From: CAYTCZ01 sp964436315
Lineage (GTDB): Bacteria > Actinomycetota > Thermoleophilia > Gaiellales > Gaiellaceae
DNA: 28,407 nt
Direction of reading: 5' to 3'
Assembly (NCBI GenBank): GCA_964436315.1
Contig: CAYTCZ010000045.1
Span: 1-28,407, forward strand
Shown here piece by piece: positions 13,843 through 21,487 of the stretch (the first letter of the stretch is position 1; every line of letters starts with the position of its first letter). Position numbers and translations under genes: made by a program. Below the pieces are notes generated by a model, which saw nothing but the letters and a program-made list of their open reading frames with translations, ran no database searches and was not told the DNA's origin.

Positions 13843-15249
13843 CTACGCCGACGGCTCTACTGCCGGCGTTGCGGATGGAGCCGGAGCGGTCGGCCCACCC
13901 GGACGATTGCTCTCGAGATGGGCATGCGTTTCTGTTCCGTAGCCCCCCGGCACCGGGATGTAGAACTCCGGATAGCCCCACATACCGTGTTCCGAGACAT
14001 CGAGGCCGAGCGTTTCAGTCTCCGCGCTCACCCGGATTCCCCATGCCCGATGAAGCACCCAGAGTGCGCCGAAGCAAAGGGTGAACGTAAACGCGCCGAC
14101 CGTGATGAGACCGAGCAGCTGGACGCCAAGCTGGTGGAAGCTCCCGGTGTAGACCAGCCCTCCGACGCCCCAGTCGAGGTTGGCAGCGAGCGCAGGAACA
14201 GCGAACAGGCCGGTGGCAAGCGTTCCCCAGACTCCGGCCATGCCGTGCACCGCCACGGCCCCCACCGGGTCATCGATGCCGATCCGCTCGACGAGGAGAA
14301 TCCCGCCGACGGCGATGGCACCCGCCACCAGACCAATGACGACCGCGGCCCAGGGGGCCACGAAGCCCGCGGCGGCCGTGACCGCCACGAGCGCAGCAAT
14401 CACGCCGTTAAGGGTCATCGAGAGATCCGCCTTCGAAAGCACGACGAGCGCTGTCAGGACACCGCCCAACGCTCCAGCCGCTGCGGCGATGTTGGTCGCG
14501 AGCGCCACGTAGCCGAAGTAGCCCACGAAATCGCCCGAGGCCACCGCGAGCGTCGATCCCGCGTTGAACCCGAACCAGCCAAACCAGAGGATCAAGACAC
14601 CGATGGTGACGTAGACCATGTTGTGACCCGGGATCGGGTTGGCCTTACGGTCTGACCCAAACTTTCCAATTCTCGGCCCGAGGATCACCGCACCGGCGAG
14701 CGCCGCAAGCGCGCCCTGGTAGTGGACAACGGTCGAGCCCGCGAAGTCCTGCATCCCCAGGCCGTACAGCCACCCGTTGTCGTCCCAGATCCAGTGCGAG
14801 ACGACCGAATAGACGAGGATGAAAAAGGCGCCGAAAGCGAAGTACACCCACAGCTTCGTCCGCTCGGCCATCGCACCCCAGACGATCGCGAGAGCGACAC
14901 CGGCGAAGACGACCTCGAAGAGGTAACCGGCGGCTGCGGGGAAGTCGCCAAAGAATGAGAACGGCGCTTCGCCGATGGTGACGAGTTCGTCCCAGTCCGG
15001 GAAGAATCCAGAACCCCCGACGAAACCGTTGCCGCCATCACCGAAGGCAAATCCGAAGCCCACAGCCCAGTAGAGAATCGCCGCCAAGCCAAAGATCAGC
15101 ACGCTCTTTCCAGCGATGTGGGCGGCATTCTTCATTCGGGTGAGCCCGGCCTCGAGGAATGCAAACCCGGCCTGCATGAAGAACACGAGGACGGCGGCCA
15201 CGACGACCCAGAGCGTGTTGGCTGCAATGACTAACTGAGTGGTCGTCAT
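13843..15249 (-). CDS. amt: Ammonium transporter
   Basis: A polytopic membrane channel for NH4+/NH3, 468 aa from ATG 15249. The first helices carry FFMQAGFAFLEAGLTR, the Amt/Rh signature. The recruitment-site Asp is Asp168 (GMQDFAG), and the pore twin histidines are His176 (VVHYQG) and His335 (VAVHGMAGVWG). About eleven hydrophobic segments are visible up to about residue 410. The C-terminal cytoplasmic tail (VSAETETLGLDVSEHGMWGY) is the region that interacts with PII proteins, and a Pro/Ala-rich end follows. The start codon overlaps the glnK stop (ATGA), so the pair is co-translated. Confidence 0.96.
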   Translation of the reverse strand: MTTTQLVIAANTLWVVVAAVLVFFMQAGFAFLEAGLTRMKNAAHIAGKSVLIFGLAAILYWAVGFGFAFGDGGNGFVGGSGFFPDWDELVTIGEAPFSFFGDFPAAAGYLFEVVFAGVALAIVWGAMAERTKLWVYFAFGAFFILVYSVVSHWIWDDNGWLYGLGMQDFAGSTVVHYQGALAALAGAVILGPRIGKFGSDRKANPIPGHNMVYVTIGVLILWFGWFGFNAGSTLAVASGDFVGYFGYVALATNIAAAAGALGGVLTALVVLSKADLSMTLNGVIAALVAVTAAAGFVAPWAAVVIGLVAGAIAVGGILLVERIGIDDPVGAVAVHGMAGVWGTLATGLFAVPALAANLDWGVGGLVYTGSFHQLGVQLLGLITVGAFTFTLCFGALWVLHRAWGIRVSAETETLGLDVSEHGMWGYPEFYIPVPGGYGTETHAHLESNRPGGPTAPAPSATPAVEPSA

Positions 15250-15596
15250 CCGATTTCCACCTCCGAGAGGCTCTCGCCTGACCGGTTGTGGAAGACGGTG
15301 CCGACAGGAGTCGTCCAGACGATGCCGTCTCCGGAAACGTGTCCGCTCCTCGCCGAGTCGACGATCGCCTCGACGACCGCCTCGGCTTTCTCTTCGGCGA
15401 CGATGAAGACGAGAACGGCCTTGGGCAGAAACCGGGACTCGAAGATCCTGCCGCGATACTCGTGCGTGATCCCTCGCTGGCGGCCGTGCCCCACCGCCTC
15501 GATGACTGTCACACCGACATGGCCGGTCTCTTCCTCGACAGCATCGATAACTGTTTCGACGCGTTCGCGAACAACAACCGCCTCGACCTTGACCAT
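15246..15596 (-). CDS. glnK: Nitrogen regulatory PII protein (GlnK type)
   Basis: A trimeric sensor of 2-oxoglutarate and ATP/ADP that plugs the ammonium transporter; 116 aa from ATG 15596, set by an AAAGGAG site 7 nt upstream (an 8-residue extension is possible but lies over that site). The T-loop GRQRGITHEYRGRIFESRFLPK keeps Tyr47 (Tyr46 in E. coli) but has Phe52 where E. coli GlnB/GlnK have the modifiable Tyr51. The B- and C-loops (GHVSGDGIVWTTPV, NRSGES) are recognisable but divergent. It is coupled to amt by a 4-nt overlap. An intrinsic terminator ends 22 nt before its start codon, which points to leader control. Without Tyr51, regulation should rest on effector binding rather than uridylylation or adenylylation. 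Confidence 0.9.
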   Translation of the reverse strand: MVKVEAVVVRERVETVIDAVEEETGHVGVTVIEAVGHGRQRGITHEYRGRIFESRFLPKAVLVFIVAEEKAEAVVEAIVDSARSGHVSGDGIVWTTPVGTVFHNRSGESLSEVEIG

Positions 15597-15618
15597 CGAC
15601 TCTCCTTTCTGGACCAAC

Positions 15619-15651
15619 AAAAAACGCCCCAGGAGTCACTACTCCTGAGGC
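15619..15651 (-). terminator. Intrinsic terminator abutting the glnK ribosome-binding site
   Basis: Read leftward: GCCTCAGGAGT - AGTG - ACTCCTGGGGC, an 11-bp stem (one G.U pair) with a 4-nt loop, followed by CG and six T residues (15619-15624). It is the only textbook rho-independent terminator I see in the window. It lies 125 nt after korB, so it may end korAB. However, only 22 nt separate the T-run from the glnK start, leaving no space for a promoter after it. Transcripts of glnK must therefore pass through it. Confidence 0.9.
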
Positions 15652-15776
15652 ACCATTGCCTGCTCCCGAGCCTTCCTCGGCGACGGGAGCGCGGAACGCT
15701 AGCGAATCAGGAGGACGAGGTCAAATCAAACCGATTGGCAGCCGGAGAAACCGCCGCCCCACGCGTGCTGGCGCCG
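15652..15776 (-). promoter_or_regulatory. Putative glnK-amt leader with an upstream hairpin
   Basis: The 125 nt between the korB stop and the terminator. It carries a nested hairpin whose outer stem is GCTCCCG (15684-15690 complement) paired with CGGGAGC (15662-15668 complement), 15 nt apart. A small GGCA-ATGG-TGCC pairing overlaps the 5' arm of the terminator. No known riboswitch consensus was recognised. Confidence 0.35.
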
Positions 15777-16847
15777 CTAGTCTCGAGCCGCGGCGCCGTT
15801 CGTCTCGCCGGGCGAGGATCCGATGGCCCCGACTGTCCAGGTATCGCCCGAGTGGAGCAGCGTCTCGAGGTCACCCGGGCCGAGCTTTTCCTGGGCCCGG
15901 GCCAGCTGCTCGATCATTGCCTCACCGTAGACCGGACGTTCGACTGCCCGGAAGATCCCGATCGGAGTCGGGCCAGTCGGTCGCTGCGAGAGATTGGCAA
16001 GCGAGAACGCAAGACTGGGGTCATCCCGTCTCGCGTCGTGGAGCAACAACGCCTCTTCGCCGACGTCGGCGACCTCGACGATCTCGAGACCGCCGTCAGA
16101 TCGCTGGCGGACACCACGCTCGCCTTCGGGTCCGAACCGAATCGGCTCACCATGCTCGAGGCGGATCTGGTTGAGCGCCTTGGTGGACTTGTCCGTCAGC
16201 GCGTCGAAGGCGCCGTCATTGAAGACGTTGCAGTTCTGGTAGATCTCGACGAACGCGGCGCCCGGGTGATCCGAAGCCGCACGCAGCACCTCGGTGAGGT
16301 GGGCACGGTCGACATCGAGCGTCCGGGCGACGAACGTCGCCTCGGCACCCAGCGCAAGTGCAAGCGGATTGAACGGGTGATCGAGCGCTCCAAACGGTGT
16401 TGACTTGGTGACCTTGCCCAGTTCGCTCGTCGGCGAGTACTGGCCCTTCGTCAATCCATAGATCTGGTTGTTGAACAGGAGGATTTTGATCGGAACGTTT
16501 CGCCGGAGCGCATGTATCAGGTGGTTACCACCGATCGAGAGCGCATCGCCGTCGCCGGTCACGACCCAGACGAAGAGATCGGGTCGCGCGGTCGCGATGC
16601 CCGTTGCGAGAGCGGGGGCCCGACCGTGTATCCCGTGGACGCCGTACGTGTTCATGTAATAGGCGAAGCGCCCCGAGCACCCGATGCCGGCGACGAAGAC
16701 CGTCCGCTCCGGCGGAATGCCGGTTTCGGGCATGAAGTTCTCCATCGCCTTCAGGATCGCGTAGTCCCCGCATCCCGGGCACCAGCGCACTTCCTGATCA
16801 CTCGACCAGTCCTTCGCTGTCGTCTCTGTCGTCTCTGCTTTCGCCAC
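15777..16847 (-). CDS. korB: 2-oxoacid:ferredoxin oxidoreductase, beta subunit
   Basis: The thiamine-diphosphate-binding beta subunit of CoA-dependent 2-oxoglutarate:ferredoxin oxidoreductase; 356 aa from GTG 16847, just 11 nt after korA. The [4Fe-4S] ligands begin with WCPGCGDYA (Cys23, Cys26) and GIGCSGR (Cys57), with a later Cys in QNCNVFNDGAF. The ThDP/Mg motif is GDGDALSIGGNH (98-109), followed by the expected NNQIYGLTKGQ. The start is chosen because it directly precedes the conserved region; the frame is open further upstream only through korA sequence. It works with KorA in an oxygen-tolerant route from 2-oxoglutarate to succinyl-CoA, as in mycobacteria. Confidence 0.93.
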   Translation of the reverse strand: MAKAETTETTAKDWSSDQEVRWCPGCGDYAILKAMENFMPETGIPPERTVFVAGIGCSGRFAYYMNTYGVHGIHGRAPALATGIATARPDLFVWVVTGDGDALSIGGNHLIHALRRNVPIKILLFNNQIYGLTKGQYSPTSELGKVTKSTPFGALDHPFNPLALALGAEATFVARTLDVDRAHLTEVLRAASDHPGAAFVEIYQNCNVFNDGAFDALTDKSTKALNQIRLEHGEPIRFGPEGERGVRQRSDGGLEIVEVADVGEEALLLHDARRDDPSLAFSLANLSQRPTGPTPIGIFRAVERPVYGEAMIEQLARAQEKLGPGDLETLLHSGDTWTVGAIGSSPGETNGAAARD

Positions 16848-16858
16848 TCGTGATTCCC

Positions 16859-18703
16859 TTACAACCGCCGCTCGATTTCGCGCTCGATCTCGCCGGTGAA
16901 GATCGGTTGGCCCTCGACCTTCGAGAGGAGGTCTGCGTCGACGAGAAACTCGGCCCGGAGCAAGCGCCAGAGCTGCCCCGAGTTCATCTCGGGGATCAGG
17001 ACCTTGCTGAAGGCCTGGAGCACTTCGCCCGTGTTCGTCGGCAGCGGGTTGAGGTGGAAGAAGTGCGCGTGTGCCACACGCCCACCCCGGCTCCGGACCC
17101 GCTCGACAGCGGCCCGAATCGCACCGTGCGTCGATCCCCAGCCGAGAACGAGAAGATCGGCGTCGCCGTCCGGATCGTCGACCGCGAGGCCGTCGATTTC
17201 GTCGGCGATTCTGGCGACCTTCCCGGCGCGAAGATCTGTCATCCGCTGGTGATTCGCCGGGTCGTAGGAAATGTTCCCCGTCCTGTCCTCCTTCTCGAGC
17301 CCGCCGATGCGGTGTTCGAGGCCGGCCGTTCCCGGAATCGCCCAAGGGCGCGCAAGGCGCTCGTTCCGCTCGTACGGCGCGAATTTCGCGCTCGAATCGC
17401 CGTTCGTTGCGAATTCAGGATCGATCTCTGGAAGGTCGTCGACGTCGGGAAGTAGCCACGGTTCCGAGGAGTTTGCGAGGAACGTATCGGAGAGGAGGAT
17501 GACCGGAGTTCGGTACTCAACGGCGATACGGGCAGCCTCGATCGCGGCGTCGAAGCAGTGGGCGGGAGTCGTCGGCGCGAGAATAGGAAGCGGCGATTCA
17601 CCGTGACGGCCATACATCGCCTGCAAAAGGTCCGCCGCCTCGGTTTTCGTCGGCATACCCGTCGAGGGTCCCGCGCGCTGAACGTCCACGACGATCAGCG
17701 GCAGCTCAAGAGCGACCGCGAGCCCGATGGTTTCCGACTTGAGGTCCAGCCCCGGACCGCTCGTTCCCGTTACGCCGAGGTGGCCACCGAACGACGCACC
17801 CAGAGCCATGTTGGCGGCTGCGATCTCGTCCTCGGCCTGGAAGGTCCGAACCCCGAAGTTCTTGTGGCGAGAGAGCTCGTGCAGCAGCTCGGAGGCCGGC
17901 GTGATCGGATAGCTCGCATAGAAGAGCGGTAGCGAGCTCTTGACGCTGGCTGCAATGAGCCCCCATGCGAGTGCCGTCGCGCCGTTGACGTTCCGATAGA
18001 TGCCCGGCGCCGCGGGTGCAGGCTTGACCTCGACTTGAACGCCAAGGAGCTCAGCAGTCTCCCCGAAGTTGTAGCCGGCGTTGAAGGCCGCCTTGTTCGC
18101 GTCGCGAATGGGCGGATTCGATTTGAACTTGCCGTCGAGCCATCGCAGCGTGACATCGGTAGGCCGCCCGTACATCCACGAAACGAGGCCGAGCGCGAAG
18201 AAGTTCTTTGCCCGGCTCGCCTCCCGCTTCGAGACACCGTCAACCTCTTCGGTGGCCCCAAGGGTCATCGACGTCATCTTGATCGGATACAGCTGGTAGT
18301 CGTCGAGGCTCCCGTCCTCGAGGGGATTCGACGTGTAGCCAGCCTTCTCGAGATTCCGATCGTTGAACTCGTCCTCGTCGGCCAGGATCGTCCCGCCCGG
18401 CTCGAGCTGGCCGACATTCGTCCGCAACGCAGCGGGGTTCATCGCGACGAGTACGTTCGGCTGCTCTCCGGGGGTCTGGATGTCGTAGGAGGAGAAATGA
18501 ATCTGAAAGGCCGACACGCCGTGCAGCGTCCCACGCGGTGCCCGAATTTCGGCCGGGAAGTCCGGAAGCGTCGAGAGATCGTTGCCGAGAATGGCGGTCG
18601 CGTTGGTGAAGCGATCGCCGGCGAGTTGCATGCCGTCGCCGGAGTCGCCCGCGAAACGGACGACGACCCTCTCTCGTTCCTCGACAGCCTTAGACAGCGT
18701 CAG
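16859..18703 (-). CDS. korA: 2-oxoacid:ferredoxin oxidoreductase, fused gamma-alpha subunit (non-standard start)
   Basis: The partner of KorB: an N-terminal gamma domain (to about 220) fused to the alpha pyrimidine-binding domain (from about 235, with YPITPASELLHEL, QAEDEIAAANMALGAS and GTSGPGLDLKSE) and a C-terminal transketolase-like domain. The first ATG (18631) begins in the middle of a conserved motif: the codons before it read VVVRFAGDSGDG, directly joined to MQLAGDRFTNA. The gene must therefore start upstream. Between the in-frame TGA at 18704-18706 and that motif there is no ATG, GTG or TTG, only CTG at 18703 and 18697. I draw it from CTG 18703 (614 aa). A TTG at 18705-18707 would fit if one base were removed at about 18690-18695, so a 1-nt indel is the alternative. 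Family and function are secure; the start is not. Confidence 0.85.
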   Translation of the reverse strand: MTLSKAVEERERVVVRFAGDSGDGMQLAGDRFTNATAILGNDLSTLPDFPAEIRAPRGTLHGVSAFQIHFSSYDIQTPGEQPNVLVAMNPAALRTNVGQLEPGGTILADEDEFNDRNLEKAGYTSNPLEDGSLDDYQLYPIKMTSMTLGATEEVDGVSKREASRAKNFFALGLVSWMYGRPTDVTLRWLDGKFKSNPPIRDANKAAFNAGYNFGETAELLGVQVEVKPAPAAPGIYRNVNGATALAWGLIAASVKSSLPLFYASYPITPASELLHELSRHKNFGVRTFQAEDEIAAANMALGASFGGHLGVTGTSGPGLDLKSETIGLAVALELPLIVVDVQRAGPSTGMPTKTEAADLLQAMYGRHGESPLPILAPTTPAHCFDAAIEAARIAVEYRTPVILLSDTFLANSSEPWLLPDVDDLPEIDPEFATNGDSSAKFAPYERNERLARPWAIPGTAGLEHRIGGLEKEDRTGNISYDPANHQRMTDLRAGKVARIADEIDGLAVDDPDGDADLLVLGWGSTHGAIRAAVERVRSRGGRVAHAHFFHLNPLPTNTGEVLQAFSKVLIPEMNSGQLWRLLRAEFLVDADLLSKVEGQPIFTGEIEREIERRL

Positions 18704-18736
18704 TCAACTCAGCCAGCAGAGCGGTAACTCCACTCA

Positions 18737-18764
18737 ATAGTACACCTTGGCATACAGCTTGCCA
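18737..18764 (-). promoter_or_regulatory. Possible korA promoter and operator
   Basis: A -10-like TACTAT (complement of 18737-18742) lies about 34 nt before the proposed korA start. Just upstream is an inverted repeat, TGGCA (18748-18752) and TGCCA (18760-18764), with a 7-nt spacer. No good -35 at 17 nt was found, so this is tentative. Confidence 0.25.
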
Positions 18765-18805
18765 GCAATTCCTGGACTGACTGGCGGGTAGGTCGGTCAC
18801 TCCAA

Positions 18806-18850
18806 TGCTTTATTTTCCAAAGGTACTTTACATTTCAAAGTATTCCCGCT
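18806..18850 (+). promoter_or_regulatory. AT-rich promoter/operator region of the sulfur operon
   Basis: A strongly AT-rich island in a GC-rich genome, directly upstream of the sulfite reductase gene. It contains two similar elements, TTCCAAAGGTA (18815-18825) and TTTCAAAGTA (18833-18842), with CAAAG 18 nt apart, about two helical turns on one face. AAAG-GTA-CTTT (18819-18829) is also a small inverted repeat. This looks like a regulator site plus promoter; the exact -35/-10 is not clear. Confidence 0.45.
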
Positions 18851-18876
18851 ACCTTCCTTGCTTCAAAAAGGAAAGC

Positions 18877-20529
18877 ATGGCGACGAAGGAGCGGACACGA
18901 AGACGCGAACGACCCGCGGCGAGCTGGGACCTCGTCCTGAAACGGAACCCCGTCGAGCGCCTGAAGCAGGAGAAGGATCCGCTGGGGATCCGCGACGAAC
19001 TCCCCGCTCTGATCGCCGCCGGCTACGAGGCAGTGCCTGAGGAAGACATCGTCCGGCTCCAGTGGTGGGGGCTCTACCACGACAAGCCAAAGATCGGGCG
19101 CTTCATGATGCGCATCAAGCTCCCCAGTGGGCACCTGAGCCCGGCCGAACTCCGAGCCATCGCCGAGGTCTCCGCGCGCTACGGCCGAGGAGACGCCGAG
19201 CTGGCGACGCGTCAGAACATCCAGCTCCACTGGCTCGAGCTCTCGTCGCTTCCAGATGTTTTCTCGGACCTCGACGCGGTGGGCCTCTCGACGGCCGGGG
19301 GATGTGGAGACACTGTTCGCAACATCACCGGCTGCCCACTCCAGGGCCTTGCCCACGACGAGCTGTTCGATTGCGGCGACGTCGTTCGTGAGGCTGCCGA
19401 GTTCTTCTACGGCAACCCCGACTACACGGATCTCCCCCGGAAGCACAAGATCACGATCACCTCCTGCGTGCACGCCTGCAGCGCGCCCGAGATCAACTGC
19501 ATCGGCCTCGTGGGCGCGGTGATCGACGGCCGCGAAGGCTTTCGGGTTCGAGTCGGAGGAGGCCTGTCGTCGGTTCCTCGTCTTTCGCGCGACATGGGTG
19601 TCTTCGTCCCGCGCGCAGAAACGATCCCGGTGCTGCGCGCCATTCTCGATGCCTGGAAGACGGATCTCAATTACCGGGTCTCACGGGTCAAGGCGCGGTT
19701 GAAATTCATGGTCGACGACATCGGGCCCGACGGACTACGCGACCGAGTCGAGGACCTCCTGGGCTATGCGCTCGAGGACGCGGACGAGGAGCCCCTTCCA
19801 CCTCCCGTCGACCATATGGGCATCGAGCCCCAGAAGCAGGCGGGATTGAACTCGGTCGGCGTGCCCGTTCACCTGGGACTCGTCTCAGCCGAACAGCTCC
19901 ATGGAGTGGCCGAGCTCGCCGAGCGCGTCGGCGCGGACATCCGACTCACCCGGCACCAAAACTTCATCCTCGCGAACGTTCCCGAAGCCGAGCTCGGGCC
20001 GACAACCGCGGAACTCGAGCGACTGGGCTTCGCCCGGAACGTAAATCCAATCCGAGCAAAGGGAATCGCGTGCACCGGCGAGCCCCACTGCAATTTTTCG
20101 GTCACCGAGACAAAGTCGCGTCTCGGGAGGCTGATCGAGCGCGTCGAGAAGCGCTTTGGCGATCAGGTCTCTGAACTCAGGCTGCACCTGGACGGCTGCC
20201 CTCATTCCTGTGCCCAACACTGGATCGCCGATCTGGGGTTCCAGGGCACGACGGCGCGTGATGAGAGCGGTAAGCGGCGCCAGGCATACGACGTCTTCCT
20301 TCGGGGCGGGCTCGGACCCCGAGCAGAAATCGCTCGCCCGCTGTTTCGCCGTGTGCTGAGCGAGGAGCTCGACACGGCCGTGGACGGCCTGATCGAAGGC
20401 TGGCTCACAGGGCGACTGGAAGGAGAGGGCTTCGCCGAGTTCGCGCGCCGACTCAGTGACGAGCAGCTCGGGGAACTCGCCGGCCTCGAGCCCGCCAAGC
20501 GGCGAGAGAAAGAGGCTGGCGCCGCATGA
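18877..20529 (+). CDS. sir: Ferredoxin-dependent sulfite reductase (siroheme, [4Fe-4S])
   Basis: Six-electron reduction of sulfite to sulfide; 550 aa from ATG 18877, preceded by AAAAAGGA at good spacing. The frame is open another 24 codons but that part is promoter DNA. It has the two ferredoxin-like half-domains and sirohaem motifs of the nitrite/sulfite reductase family: TRQNIQLHWL (111-120), TGCPLQG (151-157) and TRHQNFIL (358-365). The cluster ligands are Cys399 and Cys405 (CTGEPHC) and Cys441 and Cys445 (CPHSC). The fold alone does not separate nitrite from sulfite reductases; APS reductase and siroheme synthesis genes in the same operon favour sulfite. Its stop overlaps a small ORF by ATGA. 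Confidence 0.92.
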   Translation: MATKERTRRRERPAASWDLVLKRNPVERLKQEKDPLGIRDELPALIAAGYEAVPEEDIVRLQWWGLYHDKPKIGRFMMRIKLPSGHLSPAELRAIAEVSARYGRGDAELATRQNIQLHWLELSSLPDVFSDLDAVGLSTAGGCGDTVRNITGCPLQGLAHDELFDCGDVVREAAEFFYGNPDYTDLPRKHKITITSCVHACSAPEINCIGLVGAVIDGREGFRVRVGGGLSSVPRLSRDMGVFVPRAETIPVLRAILDAWKTDLNYRVSRVKARLKFMVDDIGPDGLRDRVEDLLGYALEDADEEPLPPPVDHMGIEPQKQAGLNSVGVPVHLGLVSAEQLHGVAELAERVGADIRLTRHQNFILANVPEAELGPTTAELERLGFARNVNPIRAKGIACTGEPHCNFSVTETKSRLGRLIERVEKRFGDQVSELRLHLDGCPHSCAQHWIADLGFQGTTARDESGKRRQAYDVFLRGGLGPRAEIARPLFRRVLSEELDTAVDGLIEGWLTGRLEGEGFAEFARRLSDEQLGELAGLEPAKRREKEAGAA

Positions 20530-20702
20530 GCTTGCTCACGTTTCTGGGACGCAACTGGCGAAGGAGGCGAGCGAGCGGCGCGCAGGGCAGTAGCAAGAAG
20601 TACGGACAAGCGCCGCGAGCGAGGGATCCTGCCGCCAGTGCCGTCAGTCCTCTGCGGAGCCCGGCTTCGCCGGGCGAGAGAGGAGGGCGACCAGGGACGT
20701 GA
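20526..20702 (+). CDS. Possible 58-aa coupled small ORF spanning a repeat
   Basis: ATG 20526 overlaps the sulfite reductase stop (ATGA) and the TGA at 20700-20702 overlaps the GTG start of APS reductase. The 58-codon frame is therefore translationally linked at both ends. The product starts MSLLTFLGRNWRRRR and is then Arg/Ala/Pro/Ser-rich because most of it is the dispersed repeat (20558-20690). It may be the relic of a small sulfur-operon protein into which the repeat inserted, or a ribosome relay that keeps cysH coupled. There is no evidence that the peptide itself has a function. Confidence 0.35.
   Translation: MSLLTFLGRNWRRRRASGAQGSSKKYGQAPRARDPAASAVSPLRSPASPGERGGRPGT
20558..20690. repeat. 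Dispersed repeat, second locus (between sir and cysH)
   Basis: Shares blocks with the array at 2004-2146 in the same order: GCGAAGGAGGCGA (20558-20570), GCGCAGGGCAGTA, AGTACGGACAAGC (20599-20611) and the core GATCCTGCCGCCAG...CGTCAG (20625-20647). The right side differs in sequence but again forms a 7-bp hairpin with a 3-nt loop, GCCCGGC-TTC-GCCGGGC (20659-20675). AGGAGG within it (about 20682-20687) could serve as the ribosome-binding site of cysH. Confidence 0.75.
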
Positions 20703-21487
20703 GCGTTGACTTGATCGATGAGCTGGAAGCGGGCGAGCTCTCGGTCGAGTTCGAGGGCGAGGAGCCGGAGGCCGTGCTCGAGTGGGCGTTCGAGCGCTTC
20801 TCGCCCCGACTCGCACTTTCTACCGCCCTTCAGATCGACGGGGTCTGCCTGCTCGACATGTGCTACGAAATCGACCCGACCGTCCGGGTCTTCACCGTCG
20901 ACACTGGTCGTCTGCCGCCGGAAACCCTCGAGCTCGTCGAGCAGCTTCGGAGCCGGTATCCGGAAATGCAACTCGACATCCTCGTGCCGGAGGCGCGACA
21001 TCTCGAGAGCATGATGCGTCGGCACGGGCCGAACCTCTTCTATCGATCGGTCGAAAACCGGCTGCTGTGCTGCCAGGTGCGGAAGGTCCTGCCGCTTCAG
21101 TCGTACCTCCACGGGCTCGATGCCTGGATCACCGGACTTCGGCGGGACCAGTGGGCGACGAGGACGAACATCCGCAAGATCGAGATCGACCACGATCACG
21201 GAGCGATCGTCAAGCTGAATCCGCTCGCCGAGTGGACGGAGGAAGAGGTCTGGGACTACGTTCGCGATCGCGACGTCCCGTACCACCCGCTGTACGACCG
21301 CGGGTACACCTCGATCGGCTGCGGTCCGTGCACTCGTCCGACGGAGGAGGGTGAGGACAAGCGGGCCGGGCGATGGTGGTGGGAAGAAAACGCGCCCAAG
21401 GAGTGCGGGATCCATTGCGCGATCGAAACCGGCGGCTTCGAGCACGAGCTCCACGCGATTCTCGGTGAGAATGGCCACGGCCACTGA
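20699..21487 (+). CDS. cysH: Adenylyl-sulfate (APS) reductase
   Basis: Reduces activated sulfate to sulfite with thioredoxin; 262 aa from GTG 20699. The [4Fe-4S]-binding cysteines typical of the APS-using branch are present as Cys124-Cys125 (LLCCQVRK) and Cys208/Cys211 (CGPC). The catalytic Cys236 lies in KECGIH. PAPS-specific enzymes lack the first four, so APS is the likely substrate. Nucleotide-site motifs include LALSTALQIDG (38-48) and VFTVDTGRLPPET (64-76), and the arginine-bearing GLRRDQWATR (146-155). It supplies sulfite to the sulfite reductase upstream. ATP sulfurylase is not in the window. The next gene starts inside its last codons. Confidence 0.93.
   Translation: MSVDLIDELEAGELSVEFEGEEPEAVLEWAFERFSPRLALSTALQIDGVCLLDMCYEIDPTVRVFTVDTGRLPPETLELVEQLRSRYPEMQLDILVPEARHLESMMRRHGPNLFYRSVENRLLCCQVRKVLPLQSYLHGLDAWITGLRRDQWATRTNIRKIEIDHDHGAIVKLNPLAEWTEEEVWDYVRDRDVPYHPLYDRGYTSIGCGPCTRPTEEGEDKRAGRWWWEENAPKECGIHCAIETGGFEHELHAILGENGHGH

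Noticed and set aside
15652..15776. Known riboswitch (glnA motif, glycine, cobalamin or SAM type) in the glnK leader
   Set aside because: Short sequence resemblances only; none of the conserved cores of these classes could be traced through the leader.
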